Source: Klebsiella aerogenes (GTDB lineage Bacteria > Pseudomonadota > Gammaproteobacteria > Enterobacterales > Enterobacteriaceae). Taken from it: a stretch of DNA of 64,000 nt. The notes beneath the pieces were generated by a model, which searched no databases, was not told the origin of the DNA, and was given only the letters and a program-made list of their open reading frames with translations. Within the stretch, counting starts at the first letter, position 1; each line of letters begins with the position of its first letter. Position numbers and translations under genes: made by a program. Below, in pieces: positions 34,291 through 44,470 of this stretch. The stretch covers positions 4,524,422 through 4,588,421 of the forward strand of contig CP119076.1 in assembly GCA_029027985.1 (NCBI GenBank), read 5' to 3'.

Positions 34291-35793
34291 TTAGTCGTTG
34301 ATACGCGGATGCTGCTGTACCAGACGCGCGCGTTTTTCCTGCAGTTCAGCGATTTCCTGATCGATATCTTCGATTTTATGCTCGATGTTATCGTAGTGCT
34401 CGCCAAGAATTTCTTTCGCTTCCTGAATATCGGAGGCCGCAGGCGTCGCCCCTTTCAGCGGACGGTTCGCGGTCTCTTTCATCGACAGGCCGGTAATCAG
34501 GCCAATGACCGCAATCACCATCAGATAGTAAGCCGGCATCATCAGGTTTTGGGTCGTTTCCACTAGCCAGGCCGCCAGCGTCGGCGTCAAACCGGCAATC
34601 AGCACCGAGATGTTAAAGGCGCTCGCCAGAGCACTAAAGCGGATGTGGGTCGGGAACATCGCCGGCAGCGACGACGCCATCACGCCGATAAAGCAGTTCA
34701 GCACCACCGCCAGCAGCAGCAGACCGGAGAAAATCAGGCTGATAACGTCGCTGTTAATCATGATGAAGGCCGGAATAGACAGCGCAAACAGCGCGACGCT
34801 ACCAATGAGGATAAACGGACGACGGCCAAAACGGTCGCTCAGCATCCCAATCACCGGCTGGACAAACAACATGCCGACCATGATGGCGATAATGATCAGT
34901 ACGCCGTGGTCTTCCGAATAGTGCAGGTTATGCGACAGGTAGCTCGGCATGTAGGTCAGCAACATGTAGTAGGTCACGTTGGTGGAAATGACCAGACCAA
35001 TACAGGTCAGCAGGCTACGCCAGTGTTTGGTGGCAATCTCTCTAAACGAGACTTTCGGGCCTTCCTGCAGACCTTCGCGGTCGCCCTGCTCAAGGGTATC
35101 CACGTGCTGCTGGAACGCTGGCGTCTCTTCTAACGCGTGACGCAGGTACAGACCAATAATCCCGAGCGGCAACGCCAGGAAGAACGGGATGCGCCAGCCC
35201 CAATCGAGGAAGTTATCTTCGCCCACAACGCTGGAAATCAGCACCACAATACCTGCGCCCATCACGAAGCCGGCAATCGAACCGAAGTCCAGCCAACTGC
35301 CCATAAATCCACGCTTGCGGTCAGGCGAATATTCGGCAACGAAGATCGACGCCCCGGTATATTCGCCGCCGACCGAGAACCCCTGCGCCATTTTACACAA
35401 CAGCAACAAAATCGGCGCCCAAATACCAATAGTGGCGTACGACGGAATAAGACCGATACAGAATGTACTTATCGACATAATAACGATGGTTATCGCTAAG
35501 ATTTTTTGTCGACCGTATTTGTCGCCGAGCATCCCGAAGAACAGGCCGCCGAGCGGACGAATCAAGAAGGGAACTGAGAAGGTACCGAGTGCAGCAATCA
35601 TCTGCACGCTGGGATCGGCATCGGGGAAGAAGACTTTACCCAAGGCATAAGCCACGAAACCATATACACCGAAATCAAACCACTCCATCGCATTACCGAG
35701 CGATGCCGCGGTGATGGCCTTTCTCAATTTACCATCATCAATGATGGTAACATCCCTGAGCGTAATCGGTTTTATCTTTTTCCTTTTAAGCAT
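34291..35793 (-). CDS. proP: Osmolyte/proton symporter ProP
   Basis: ProP imports proline, glycine betaine and ectoine with protons under osmotic stress. The 500-residue product matches E. coli ProP in length and nearly throughout (MEWFDFGVYGFVAYALGKVFFP, RPLGGLFFGMLGDKYGRQKIL, YMPSYLSHNLHYSEDHGVL). It is an MFS protein of twelve spans. The C-terminal coiled coil that senses osmolality (about 455-495, IEHKIEDIDQEIAELQEKRARL) is retained. Confidence 0.97.
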   Translation of the reverse strand: MLKRKKIKPITLRDVTIIDDGKLRKAITAASLGNAMEWFDFGVYGFVAYALGKVFFPDADPSVQMIAALGTFSVPFLIRPLGGLFFGMLGDKYGRQKILAITIVIMSISTFCIGLIPSYATIGIWAPILLLLCKMAQGFSVGGEYTGASIFVAEYSPDRKRGFMGSWLDFGSIAGFVMGAGIVVLISSVVGEDNFLDWGWRIPFFLALPLGIIGLYLRHALEETPAFQQHVDTLEQGDREGLQEGPKVSFREIATKHWRSLLTCIGLVISTNVTYYMLLTYMPSYLSHNLHYSEDHGVLIIIAIMVGMLFVQPVIGMLSDRFGRRPFILIGSVALFALSIPAFIMINSDVISLIFSGLLLLAVVLNCFIGVMASSLPAMFPTHIRFSALASAFNISVLIAGLTPTLAAWLVETTQNLMMPAYYLMVIAVIGLITGLSMKETANRPLKGATPAASDIQEAKEILGEHYDNIEHKIEDIDQEIAELQEKRARLVQQHPRIND

Positions 35794-36327
35794 ACATTTC
35801 CTCTGTGCTATCGCCTTGAGCGCACGATCCCTCGCCGAATAACCCTGTCATTCGCGACGTACGTTAGGAGCGACGAATTGCTGTGCTCCGCATTTCAAGC
35901 GTAGCAGGTTTGCCTGCACTGTCCTTCTGACAGAATGTACAACCGAACCTGTTGACGCCTGCTCTGGCCTTAAATTAATAATTCACTTTCCAAATAAGCA
36001 GTGACGAATTTACTGATATCCCTTATTACCCTACCAGCGTTTAAATTTGGGATCAACTTCACAAAAATCTCCCCCATCCTAATTACAGAGCCAAATAAAC
36101 TGAATAAGTTCAATCTTTGTTTCAACGCTGACATTTATTTCTGGATTTTATTAACGTCTATTTCCCGACATATTCCCTGAATATGTAAAATAATAGCTTC
36201 GTGTTGTTTTATGGAAAAAATACCCGACAAAAGTGCGTGATTGCGCTATAATCAGCCGCACTTTCGGCTCACAGCCGCGACTTAACGGACCAACGTCCTG
36301 TTTTCACCAGTAATCACGAGGAACGCC
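35794..36327. promoter_or_regulatory. Divergent proP-phnA promoter region
   Basis: A 534-base stretch between two outward-reading genes. The phnA promoter is visible at 36224-36252. For proP, regulated by CRP and Fis in E. coli, no clear CRP palindrome was found. No gene is seen. Confidence 0.55.
36224..36252 (+). promoter_or_regulatory. Sigma-70 promoter of phnA/yjdM
   Basis: CCGACA (36224-36229) and a perfect TATAAT (36247-36252) are 17 bases apart. The phnA ATG follows 75 bases later. Confidence 0.75.
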
Positions 36328-36663
36328 ATGCAACTTCCACACTGCCCAAAATGCCATTCTGAATACACTTATGAAGACAACGGCATGTACATCTGCCCGG
36401 AATGCGCCCATGAGTGGAATAATGCTGAGCCAGATGAAGACAACGACACGCTGATCGTCAAAGACGCAAACGGCAACTTACTCGCCGATGGCGACAGCGT
36501 CACCGTGGTGAAAGATCTGAAGGTCAAAGGCAGCTCTTCCATGCTGAAAATCGGCACCAAAGTGAAGAATATCCGTCTGGTCGAAGGCGATCACAACATT
36601 GACTGCAAAATTGACGGTTTTGGCCCAATGAAGCTGAAATCTGAATTCGTCAAAAAGAACTAA
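36328..36663 (+). CDS. yjdM: Zinc-ribbon protein PhnA (YjdM)
   Basis: A 111-residue protein, same length as E. coli YjdM (historically PhnA). The N-terminal zinc ribbon is visible as CPKC (8-11) and CPEC (27-30), followed by an SH3-like domain ([28 protein letters not shown]). Despite the name it is not needed for phosphonate use in E. coli, and its role is uncertain. It has its own promoter and terminator. Confidence 0.95.
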   Translation: MQLPHCPKCHSEYTYEDNGMYICPECAHEWNNAEPDEDNDTLIVKDANGNLLADGDSVTVVKDLKVKGSSSMLKIGTKVKNIRLVEGDHNIDCKIDGFGPMKLKSEFVKKN

Positions 36664-36677
36664 TTAAATTTCTTTAC

Positions 36678-36707
36678 GCCAGCGCTGATATTTCCTCAGG
36701 CGCTGGC
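36678..36707 (+). terminator. Hairpin after phnA
   Basis: GCCAGCGC (36678-36685) pairs with GCGCTGGC (36700-36707). It is placed 15 bases after the stop; no strong T-run follows. Confidence 0.55.
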
Positions 36708-36713
36708 CATTTA

Positions 36714-36749
36714 CCTGCCGATGGGCCAGAATATGCGCCCATCGGCAGG
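36714..36749. repeat. 13-base perfect inverted repeat after phnA
   Basis: CCTGCCGATGGGC and GCCCATCGGCAGG are separated by 10 bases. It follows the phnA hairpin directly and could act as a second RNA hairpin or REP-like element. Confidence 0.6.
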
Positions 36750-36950
36750 AAATATAATGCGCTGCTAAGCCGTAGAAATTATTCCGCAAATGCCTGAGGC
36801 AAGCACCGCAATCAATTCTCATTTAGCCCCTGATTTGGTCGCCATGACCGGCCGTCATGTGATAGAAAAATTTAGTGCTCGCCGCCGCCTGGCTTATTTC
36901 GCTCGCCACCATCTACGCTTAAGGGGATGATTCTACCTGAGGCTACTTCT

Positions 36951-37385
36951 ATGTCCCTGAATCCCTACATTGCCTTTGCCGGTAACTGCGCTGAGGCAAT
37001 CGCGTTTTATCAACAAACCCTGAACGCGGAACTGATGTTCAAAATGACCTTCGGCGAAATGCCGCCGCCAGCGCAGGATGCCGCGGACGGTTGCCCTTCC
37101 GGGCAGAAAATGGCGGCTGACGCCATCGCCCACGCCAGCCTGCGTATCGCTGGTAGCGAAATCATGGTCAGCGACAGCGTCTTCGGCGATAGCGTGCAAT
37201 ACGCCGGGTTTACCCTGGTGCTCAACCCGGCGGACGTGACGGAAGGCCAGCGCTGGTTCGAAGGACTCGCCGTCGGCGGGCGCATCGAAATGGCGTGGCA
37301 AGAAACCTTTTGGGCCCACGGCTTTGGTAAAGTGGTCGATCGCTTCGGCGTACCCTGGATGATCAACGTCGTAAAAGCATCCTGA
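36951..37385 (+). CDS. yjdN: PhnB-like VOC-superfamily protein (YjdN)
   Basis: A 144-residue protein of the glyoxalase/VOC fold, similar to E. coli YjdN (PhnB): PYIAFAGNCAEAIAFYQQTL, LMFKMTFGEMPP, WQETFWAHGFGKVVDRFGVPWMINVV. Its activity is unknown and it is not part of C-P lyase. The ATG at 36951 was chosen for its spaced TGAGG site (36938-36942) and E. coli-like start; the in-frame ATG at 36927 abuts its G-run. Confidence 0.9.
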   Translation: MSLNPYIAFAGNCAEAIAFYQQTLNAELMFKMTFGEMPPPAQDAADGCPSGQKMAADAIAHASLRIAGSEIMVSDSVFGDSVQYAGFTLVLNPADVTEGQRWFEGLAVGGRIEMAWQETFWAHGFGKVVDRFGVPWMINVVKAS

Positions 37386-37413
37386 TGTTATCCCTCCGGG
37401 CGGGTTATCCGCC

Positions 37414-37453
37414 CTGTCATCCCAACACCATCAACTCTTCATCCCGCAGTCAT
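37414..37453 (+). promoter_or_regulatory. Pho-box-like array before phnF
   Basis: Four 7-base units, CTGTCAT, ACACCAT, TCTTCAT and CAGTCAT, start exactly every 11 bases (37414, 37425, 37436, 37447). PhoB binds direct repeats of CTGTCAT at 11-base spacing. The array lies about 90 bases before the phnF start, so PhoB activation of the operon under phosphate starvation is likely; the middle units are weak. Confidence 0.6.
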
Positions 37454-37543
37454 CACGACTTAACCAGATTGTAACAAAAACACGTCAGGATCGGCCCACG
37501 CTCAACGGGGAATCCCCAAGGTGCTTAGTGAGGCTCGATAAAC

Positions 37544-38269
37544 ATGTACTTATCCAGACATCCGACCAGTTACCCCACCCGGTATCAGGAAATTGCCGCC
37601 AGGCTTGAACAGGAGCTGCGCCATCACTATCGCTGCGGCGACTACCTGCCGGCCGAACAGCAGCTGGCGGCGCGGTTCGAAGTCAATCGCCACACCCTGC
37701 GCCGCGCCATCGACCAGTTGGTTGAGCGCGGCTGGGTCCAGCGCCGCCAGGGCGTCGGCGTGCTAGTACTGATGCGCCCCATCGACTACCCGCTCAACGC
37801 CCAGGCGCGTTTTAGCCAAAATCTGCTTGAACAAGGCAGCCACCCCACCAGCGAAAAACTGCTGTCGGTACTGCGCCCGGCCAGCAGCCATGTCGCCGAA
37901 GCCTTCTGCATCGCAGAAGGCGAAAACGTCATTCATCTGCGTACCCTACGCCGGGTGAACGGCGTCGCGCTCTGTCTGATTGACCACTACTTCGCCGACC
38001 TACGCTTCTGGCCAGTGTTGCAAACCTTCACCCACGGCTCGCTGCACGACCTGCTGCGCGACCAACTCGCCCTCGAACTGACTCGCGTGCGCACCAAAAT
38101 CAGCGCCCGCCGCGCGCAGGCGAAAGAAAGCAAGCTGCTGGAAATCCCTAACATGGCGCCGCTGCTCTGTGTCCGCACGCTCAACAGCCGCCAGGACGAA
38201 CAGACCACGACCGAATATTCCGTCAGTCTGACTCGCGCCGACATGATTGAATTCACCATGGAGCACTGA
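37544..38269 (+). CDS. phnF: GntR/HutC-type regulator PhnF
   Basis: A 241-residue transcriptional regulator: N-terminal GntR winged helix (YLPAEQQLAARFEVNRHTLRRAIDQLVERGWVQRRQGVGVLV, about 38-80) and a C-terminal UTRA ligand domain. Length equals E. coli PhnF. It is the first gene of the C-P lyase operon here, with no phnCDE before it. The phnG ATG follows directly on its stop. Confidence 0.93.
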   Translation: MYLSRHPTSYPTRYQEIAARLEQELRHHYRCGDYLPAEQQLAARFEVNRHTLRRAIDQLVERGWVQRRQGVGVLVLMRPIDYPLNAQARFSQNLLEQGSHPTSEKLLSVLRPASSHVAEAFCIAEGENVIHLRTLRRVNGVALCLIDHYFADLRFWPVLQTFTHGSLHDLLRDQLALELTRVRTKISARRAQAKESKLLEIPNMAPLLCVRTLNSRQDEQTTTEYSVSLTRADMIEFTMEH

Positions 38270-38722
38270 ATGCACTTCGATACCGCCACCCGCCAGCGCT
38301 GGATGTCCGTGCTGGCCCACAGTGAACCGCACGATCTTCTGGCGCGCATGCAGTCGTTGCAGCTGGCGCCGCAGTATGAACTGATTCGCGCCCCGGAGAC
38401 CGGGCTGGTGCAGCTACAAGCGCGCATGGGCGGCATTGGCGATCGCTTCTTCGCCGGCGACGCCACCCTGACCCGCGCCGCCGTGCGCCTGGCCGACGGC
38501 ACTCTCGGCTACAGCTGGATTTTAGGCCGCGACCGCGCGCACGCCGAGCGCTGCGCGGCGATCGACGCCCTACTGCAATCGCCCCACCATTTTCACACAT
38601 TGATGGAAACCCTCATTAACCCGCTGGATGCACAACGCAGCACGCGCCTTGAAGCGCGCCGCGCCGAAGTCAACGCCAGCCGGGTCGACTTCTTTACTCT
38701 GGTTCGCGGAGATAACGCATGA
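38270..38722 (+). CDS. phnG: C-P lyase core subunit PhnG
   Basis: A 150-residue component of the PhnGHIJ complex, which with PhnI moves the phosphonate onto ATP to form ribose triphosphate phosphonate. It matches the E. coli length and typical features ([48 protein letters not shown]). It overlaps phnH by four bases. Confidence 0.93.
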   Translation: MHFDTATRQRWMSVLAHSEPHDLLARMQSLQLAPQYELIRAPETGLVQLQARMGGIGDRFFAGDATLTRAAVRLADGTLGYSWILGRDRAHAERCAAIDALLQSPHHFHTLMETLINPLDAQRSTRLEARRAEVNASRVDFFTLVRGDNA

Positions 38723-39303
38723 CATTACAAACCGCCTTTACCCTACCGGTGCAGGATGCCCAACACAGTTTTCGCCGCCTGCTGAAAGCCATGAGCGAAC
38801 CCGGGGTGATTGTCTCCCTGCAGCAGCTCCAGCACGGCTGGCAGCCGCTGAATATCGCCTCCACCAGCCTGCTGCTGACGCTGGCCGACCACGACACTCC
38901 GGTATGGATGGCCGCCGCGCTGAATAACGATCTCGTCGGGCAGAATCTGCGCTTTCATACCGGCGCAACGCTTGTCGATCAGCCGCAGCAGGCGGTGTTC
39001 GCCGTTGCCTGCGACAGCATCAGCGCCGAGCAGCTCAACGTGCTTTCCGCCGGTACCGTTGCCACGCCGGAAACCGGCGTCACGCTGATTGTTCAACTCT
39101 CCAGCCTGAGCGGCGGACGCATGCTACGCCTGACCGGCGCGGGCATTGCCGAGGAACGCATGATCGCCCCCCAACTGCCGGACTGCATCATCGACGAATT
39201 AACCGAACGCCCGCACCCGTTTCCGCTGGGCATCGACCTGATCCTCACCTGCGGCGAACGCCTGCTGGCCATCCCGCGCACCACTCACGTGGAGGTTTGC
39301 TAA
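38719..39303 (+). CDS. phnH: C-P lyase core subunit PhnH
   Basis: A 194-residue subunit of the C-P lyase core complex, same length as in E. coli. Recognisable stretches are [22 protein letters not shown] and [24 protein letters not shown]. It overlaps phnG (ATGA) and its stop joins phnI. Confidence 0.93.
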   Translation: MTLQTAFTLPVQDAQHSFRRLLKAMSEPGVIVSLQQLQHGWQPLNIASTSLLLTLADHDTPVWMAAALNNDLVGQNLRFHTGATLVDQPQQAVFAVACDSISAEQLNVLSAGTVATPETGVTLIVQLSSLSGGRMLRLTGAGIAEERMIAPQLPDCIIDELTERPHPFPLGIDLILTCGERLLAIPRTTHVEVC

Positions 39304-40368
39304 ATGTACGTTGCCGTCAAGGGCGGCGAGAAGGCGATTGTCGCCGCTCACGCCTTACAGGAACAGAAACGACGAGGCGATGGACGGCTTCCCGAACTGA
39401 GCGTTGACCAGATAGGCGAACAGCTCAACCTGGCGGTAGACCGGGTGATGACCGAAGGCGGTATCGCCGACCGCGAACTGGCGGCGCTGGCGCTCAAGCA
39501 GGCCAGCGGCGATAACGTCGAAGCGATCTTCCTGCTGCGCGCCTACCGCACGACCCTGCAGCGACTGGCGGTCAGCGAACCAATTAATACCGCCGACATG
39601 CGCCTCGAACGCCGGATTTCAGCGGTGTATAAAGATATCCCCGGCGGCCAGCTACTGGGCCCGACTTATGACTACACCCACCGCCTGCTCGACTTTACCC
39701 TACTCGCCAACGGCGAACCGCCGTCGCTGACTAAGGCCGATGGCGAAGCGGAATCAACGCCGCACGTCTTCAACCTGCTGGCGCAGCAGGGGCTGGCGAA
39801 GGCGGAAGCCGACCGCGGCACGCCGCCTGACGATATCACCCGCACTCCGCCGGTCTACCCGTGCTCACGCGCGTCGCGCCTGCAACAGCTGGTACGCGGC
39901 GATGAAGGTTATCTGCTGGCGCTGGCCTACTCGACCCAGCGCGGCTATGGCCGCAACCACCCGTTTGCCGGCGAGATCCGCAGCGGCTACGTACAGGTCG
40001 AGCTCGTGCCGGAAGAACTGGGCTTTAGCGTCAATATCGGCGAACTGCTGCTGACCGAATGCGAGATGGTCAACGGCTTTGTCGACCCGCAGGATGAACC
40101 GCCGCACTTCACCCGTGGCTACGGCCTGACCTTCGGCATGAGCGAACGCAAAGCGATGGCGATGGCGCTGGTCGACCGTGCGCTGCAGGCGCCGGAATAC
40201 GGCGAAGAGATCGCCGGTCCCGCTCAGGACGAAGAGTTCGTACTGGCGCACGCCGATAACGTGGAAGCCGCTGGCTTCGTCTCACATTTAAAACTGCCGC
40301 ACTATGTCGATTTCCAGGCCGAACTGGCGCTGCTGAAACGCCTGCAACGGGAGAACGAACGTGGCTAA
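39304..40368 (+). CDS. phnI: C-P lyase core subunit PhnI (nucleosidase-type)
   Basis: PhnI removes adenine from ATP and, with PhnGHL, yields ribose-1-phosphonate triphosphate. The 354-residue product equals E. coli PhnI in length (MYVAVKGGEKAIVAAHALQ at the start). It starts right after the phnH stop and overlaps phnJ by eight bases. Confidence 0.95.
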   Translation: MYVAVKGGEKAIVAAHALQEQKRRGDGRLPELSVDQIGEQLNLAVDRVMTEGGIADRELAALALKQASGDNVEAIFLLRAYRTTLQRLAVSEPINTADMRLERRISAVYKDIPGGQLLGPTYDYTHRLLDFTLLANGEPPSLTKADGEAESTPHVFNLLAQQGLAKAEADRGTPPDDITRTPPVYPCSRASRLQQLVRGDEGYLLALAYSTQRGYGRNHPFAGEIRSGYVQVELVPEELGFSVNIGELLLTECEMVNGFVDPQDEPPHFTRGYGLTFGMSERKAMAMALVDRALQAPEYGEEIAGPAQDEEFVLAHADNVEAAGFVSHLKLPHYVDFQAELALLKRLQRENERG

Positions 40369-41209
40369 CCCACTGACTGGCTATAACTTTGCTTATCTCG
40401 ACGAGCAAACCAAACGCATGATCCGCCGGGCGATACTGAAAGCGGTAGCCATCCCCGGCTATCAGGTGCCGTTCGGCGGCCGTGAAATGCCGATGCCCTA
40501 CGGCTGGGGAACCGGCGGGATCCAACTGACCGCCAGCGTCATCGGCGACAATGACGTGCTCAAGGTCATCGACCAGGGTGCCGATGACACCACTAACGCG
40601 GTGTCGATCCGTCAGTTCTTTAAGCGCGTCACCGGCGTCGCCACCACCGAGCGCACCGAAGACGCCACCCTGATCCAGACCCGTCATCGGATCCCGGAAA
40701 CGCCGCTGGCGGAAGATCAGATCCTGATCTATCAGGTGCCGATCCCGGAGCCGCTGCGCTTTATTGAACCGCGCGAAACCGAGACCCGCACCATGCACGC
40801 GCTGGAAGAGTACGGCGTGATGCAAGTGAAGCTGTATGAAGATATCGCCCGCTTCGGCCATATCGCCACCACCTACGCCTATCCGGTGAAGGTCAATGGC
40901 CGCTACGTTATGGATCCTTCGCCAATCCCGAAATTCGATAACCCGAAGATGCACATGATGCCGGCGCTGCAGTTATTCGGCGCCGGACGCGAAAAGCGCA
41001 TCTACGCGGTGCCGCCCTATACCACAGTAGAAAGCCTCGATTTCGACGATCACCCCTTTAGCGTGCAGGAGTGGGATGAGCCCTGCGCCATTTGCGGATC
41101 GCGCCACAGCTACCTCGACGAAGTGGTGCTGGATGACAGCGGCCAACGGATGTTTGTCTGCTCCGATACCGACTATTGCCGCCAACAGAGCGAGGCGCAG
41201 AAAAAATGA
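40361..41209 (+). CDS. phnJ: C-P lyase radical-SAM subunit PhnJ
   Basis: PhnJ breaks the carbon-phosphorus bond using a [4Fe-4S] cluster and S-adenosylmethionine. The 282-residue product keeps the unusual C-terminal cysteines C242, C245, C267 and C273 (CAICG ... CSDTDYC), including the thiyl-forming residue. It is nearly identical to E. coli PhnJ. It overlaps phnI and phnK. Confidence 0.97.
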   Translation: MANPLTGYNFAYLDEQTKRMIRRAILKAVAIPGYQVPFGGREMPMPYGWGTGGIQLTASVIGDNDVLKVIDQGADDTTNAVSIRQFFKRVTGVATTERTEDATLIQTRHRIPETPLAEDQILIYQVPIPEPLRFIEPRETETRTMHALEEYGVMQVKLYEDIARFGHIATTYAYPVKVNGRYVMDPSPIPKFDNPKMHMMPALQLFGAGREKRIYAVPPYTTVESLDFDDHPFSVQEWDEPCAICGSRHSYLDEVVLDDSGQRMFVCSDTDYCRQQSEAQKK

Positions 41210-41964
41210 GCCAGCCGTTACTTGCAGTCAATAACCTGACCCATCTCTACGCGCCGGGAAAAGGCTTTAGCGATGTTTCTTTCGAACTGTGGCCGGGCGA
41301 AGTGCTCGGCATCGTCGGGGAATCCGGTTCCGGTAAAACCACGCTGCTGAAAGCGATTTCCGCCCGTCTGGCACCGCAGCAGGGTGAAGTGTTGTATCAA
41401 CAACGTTCGCTGTACGCCATGAGCGAAGCCGAACGCCGCCGCCTGCTGCGCACCGAATGGGGCGTAGTGCATCAGCATCCGATGGATGGCCTGCGTCGCC
41501 AGGTCTCGGCAGGCGGCAATATCGGCGAACGGTTGATGGCGACCGGCGCCCGCCACTACGGCAACATTCGCGCCACCGCCGAACAGTGGCTGCAGGAGGT
41601 GGAGATCCCGCCTTCACGCATCGATGACCTGCCGACCACCTTTTCCGGCGGCATGCAGCAGCGTTTGCAGATCGCCCGCAACCTCGTGACCCAACCGAAG
41701 CTGGTGTTTATGGATGAACCCACCGGCGGACTGGACGTTTCGGTGCAGGCGCGCCTGCTCGACCTGCTACGCGGACTGGTGGTGGAGCTGGGTCTGGCAG
41801 TGGTGATTGTTACCCACGATCTCGGCGTCGCACGCCTGCTGGCAAACCGTCTGCTGGTGATGAAACAAGGTCAGGTGGTGGAAAGCGGCTTAACCGACCG
41901 GGTGCTCGACGATCCGCACCACCCTTACACCCAGTTACTGGTGTCGTCGGTGTTGCAGAACTAA
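41206..41964 (+). CDS. phnK: C-P lyase ABC-type ATPase PhnK
   Basis: A 252-residue ABC ATPase that binds the PhnGHIJ core rather than a membrane partner. Walker A GESGSGKT is at 38-45, signature TFSGGMQQRLQIARN and Walker B LVFMDEPTGGLD follow. The ATG at 41206 overlaps the phnJ stop (ATGA) and gives the E. coli length. Confidence 0.95.
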   Translation: MSQPLLAVNNLTHLYAPGKGFSDVSFELWPGEVLGIVGESGSGKTTLLKAISARLAPQQGEVLYQQRSLYAMSEAERRRLLRTEWGVVHQHPMDGLRRQVSAGGNIGERLMATGARHYGNIRATAEQWLQEVEIPPSRIDDLPTTFSGGMQQRLQIARNLVTQPKLVFMDEPTGGLDVSVQARLLDLLRGLVVELGLAVVIVTHDLGVARLLANRLLVMKQGQVVESGLTDRVLDDPHHPYTQLLVSSVLQN

Positions 41965-42060
41965 CCCCCGGTGCCGTTCCCGGCGGCGCTGCGCTTGGCC
42001 GGGCTACCAATTCAGAGTAGCCCGGCCGAGCCACGCGACGCCGGGGAGGCTCAAACGCTA
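41965..42060. repeat. REP-like palindrome inside the phn operon
   Basis: GCCGGGCTAC (about 41999-42008) and GTAGCCCGGC (42018-42027) are inverted arms with flanking GC-rich REP-type sequence. It forms the only long gap (108 bases) within phnF-phnP. Confidence 0.7.
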
Positions 42061-42072
42061 AAGAGGCTAAAA

Positions 42073-42759
42073 ATGAACGCGATCCGCGTTGAAAATATCC
42101 ATAAAACCTTTGTCCTGCATCAGCAGCACGGCGTGCGTCTGCCGGTGCTCGCCGATGCCTCGCTGACGGTTAACACCGGGGAATGCGTGGTGCTGCATGG
42201 TCACTCCGGCAGCGGCAAATCGACTCTGCTGCGTTCGCTGTACGCCAACTACCTGCCGGACACCGGCCATATCCATATCCGCCACGGCGACGAATGGGTG
42301 GATCTGGTCACCGCCACGCCGCGTAAGGTGCTGGAAGTACGCAAGACGACCATCGGCTGGGTCAGCCAGTTCCTGCGGGTGATCCCGCGCATCTCAGCGC
42401 TGGAAGTGGTTATGCAGCCGTTGCTTGACCTTGGTCAGCCGCGTGAAGCAAGCGCCGCGAAAGCAGCCCGTCTGCTGACGCGTCTCAACGTGCCGGAACG
42501 TCTGTGGCATCTCGCCCCCTCGACGTTTTCCGGCGGCGAACAGCAGCGCGTCAACATTGCTCGCGGCTTTGCGGTCGATTACCCGATTTTGCTCCTCGAT
42601 GAACCCACTGCCTCGCTGGACGACAAAAACAGCGCCGCAGTTGTGGCGCTGATCCACGAAGCCAAAGCGCGCGGCGCAGCCATTGTCGGCATTTTCCATG
42701 ATGAAGCGGTACGCAGCCAGGTCGCCGATCGCCTGCACCCAATGGGAATTACAGTATGA
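42073..42759 (+). CDS. phnL: C-P lyase ABC-type ATPase PhnL
   Basis: A 228-residue ABC ATPase that pairs with PhnK on the core complex. Walker A GHSGSGKS is at 43-50, signature [16 protein letters not shown], Walker [14 protein letters not shown]. The ATG at 42073 has AAGAGG upstream and gives the family length. It overlaps phnM by four bases. Confidence 0.95.
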   Translation: MNAIRVENIHKTFVLHQQHGVRLPVLADASLTVNTGECVVLHGHSGSGKSTLLRSLYANYLPDTGHIHIRHGDEWVDLVTATPRKVLEVRKTTIGWVSQFLRVIPRISALEVVMQPLLDLGQPREASAAKAARLLTRLNVPERLWHLAPSTFSGGEQQRVNIARGFAVDYPILLLDEPTASLDDKNSAAVVALIHEAKARGAAIVGIFHDEAVRSQVADRLHPMGITV

Positions 42760-43892
42760 TAATCAACAACGTAAAGCTGGTGCTGGAAGACGAAGTGATC
42801 GACGGTTCTCTCGAAGTTCAGGAGGGGCGGATTTACGCTTTCGCCGAAAGCCAAAGCCGACTGCCAGCCGCCCTTGATGGCGAAGGCGGCTGGTTGCTAC
42901 CGGGGCTCATCGAGCTGCATACCGATAATCTGGATAAATTCTTCACCCCGCGCCCGAAGGTTGACTGGCCCGCCCACTCAGCGATGAGCAGCCACGATGC
43001 CCTCATGGTCTCCAGCGGCATCACCACCGTCCTCGACGCTGTAGCGATTGGCGACGTACGCGACGGCGGCGACCGGCTGGAAAACCTGGAAAAGATGATC
43101 AACGCGGTGGAAGAGACGCAGAAACGCGGCCTCAACCGCGCCGAGCACCGCCTGCACCTGCGCTGCGAACTACCGCACCATACCACGTTGCCGCTGTTCG
43201 AAAAGCTGGTCGATCGCGAACCCGTCACGCTGGTATCGTTGATGGACCATTCACCTGGACAGCGCCAGTTCGCCAACCGCGAAAAGTATCGCGAGTACTA
43301 TCAGGGAAAATATCAGCTCAGCGACGAGCAAATGCGGCATTATGAAGAGGAACAGATGGCGCTGGCCGCGACCTGGTCGCAACCCAATCGCCAGACCATC
43401 GCCGCGATGTGCCGGGATCGTCATATCGCCCTCGCCAGCCATGACGACGCGACGCATGAACATGTTGCCGAATCACATCAGCTTGGCAGCGTGATCGCCG
43501 AATTTCCTACCACCCTCGCCGCCGCCCAGGCTTCGCGCCAGCATGGGATGAACGTGCTGATGGGGGCGCCGAATATCGTGCGCGGCGGCTCGCATTCCGG
43601 CAACATCGCCGCGCATCATCTGGCTGCCAACGGACTGCTGGATATTCTCTCTTCCGACTACTACCCCGCCAGCCTGCTTGATGCGGCTTTCCGCATCGCC
43701 GATGCCGACGACAACGCCTTCACGCTGGCGCAGGCAATCCGTCTGGTCAGTAAACATCCGGCGCAGGCGCTGGGTCTGCACGACCGCGGCATCATCGCCG
43801 AAGGCAAACGCGCCGATCTGGTGCTGGCGCACCGTCGCGGCGAGCACATCCATATCGACCATGTCTGGCGTCAGGGTAAGAGGGTCTTTTAA
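42756..43892 (+). CDS. phnM: Ribose-1-phosphonate triphosphate diphosphohydrolase PhnM
   Basis: PhnM removes pyrophosphate from the phosphonate triphosphate intermediate before PhnJ acts. The 378-residue amidohydrolase has the expected metal-binding segments ([13 protein letters not shown] with H55, HDDATHEH, and [10 protein letters not shown]). Length equals E. coli PhnM. Its stop overlaps the phnN ATG by one base. Confidence 0.95.
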   Translation: MIINNVKLVLEDEVIDGSLEVQEGRIYAFAESQSRLPAALDGEGGWLLPGLIELHTDNLDKFFTPRPKVDWPAHSAMSSHDALMVSSGITTVLDAVAIGDVRDGGDRLENLEKMINAVEETQKRGLNRAEHRLHLRCELPHHTTLPLFEKLVDREPVTLVSLMDHSPGQRQFANREKYREYYQGKYQLSDEQMRHYEEEQMALAATWSQPNRQTIAAMCRDRHIALASHDDATHEHVAESHQLGSVIAEFPTTLAAAQASRQHGMNVLMGAPNIVRGGSHSGNIAAHHLAANGLLDILSSDYYPASLLDAAFRIADADDNAFTLAQAIRLVSKHPAQALGLHDRGIIAEGKRADLVLAHRRGEHIHIDHVWRQGKRVF

Positions 43893-44455
43893 TGCCGGGA
43901 AAACTGATTTGGTTGGTCGGCCCATCCGGGTCGGGAAAAGATAGTCTGCTGGCCGAGCTACGCCAGCGCGAACATCCGCAACTGCTGGTTGCGCACCGTT
44001 ATATCACCCGCCCGCACCAGGCGGGTTGCGAGAACCATATTGCGCTCAGCGAGCATGAGTTTTTCACCCGCGCCGAGCGTAATCTCTTCGCGCTAAGCTG
44101 GCATGCCAATAATAATTACTATGGCGTCGGCGTGGAGATCGATCTCTGGCTGCACGCCGGTTTCGACGTGGTCGCCAACGGCTCGCGCGCGCATCTGGCG
44201 CAGGCCCGGGAGCGCTATGACGACGTGCTGGTGCCAATTTGCCTTGAGGTTTCGCCGCAGGTGCTGCGCCAGCGGCTGGAGCAGCGCGGCCGGGAAAACG
44301 CCGTGGAAATCGCCCAGCGTCTGGATCGCGCCGCACGCTATAAACCGGCTGATTGCCTGACGTTGAATAACGACGGTAGCCTCGGGCAATCGGTCGATAG
44401 CTTCTTTCACTTGCTGCGTAGCCATACCGCGCGCGAAGAGAATCAACATGCCTGA
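43892..44455 (+). CDS. phnN: Ribose 1,5-bisphosphate phosphokinase PhnN
   Basis: PhnN phosphorylates ribose 1,5-bisphosphate to PRPP, returning the sugar to nucleotide synthesis. The 187-residue P-loop kinase has Walker [10 protein letters not shown] at 10-18. E. coli has 185 residues. phnP follows 15 bases later without an intervening phnO acetyltransferase. Confidence 0.94.
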   Translation: MPGKLIWLVGPSGSGKDSLLAELRQREHPQLLVAHRYITRPHQAGCENHIALSEHEFFTRAERNLFALSWHANNNYYGVGVEIDLWLHAGFDVVANGSRAHLAQARERYDDVLVPICLEVSPQVLRQRLEQRGRENAVEIAQRLDRAARYKPADCLTLNNDGSLGQSVDSFFHLLRSHTAREENQHA

Positions 44456-44470
44456 GCGTGAGGTGTCGCG

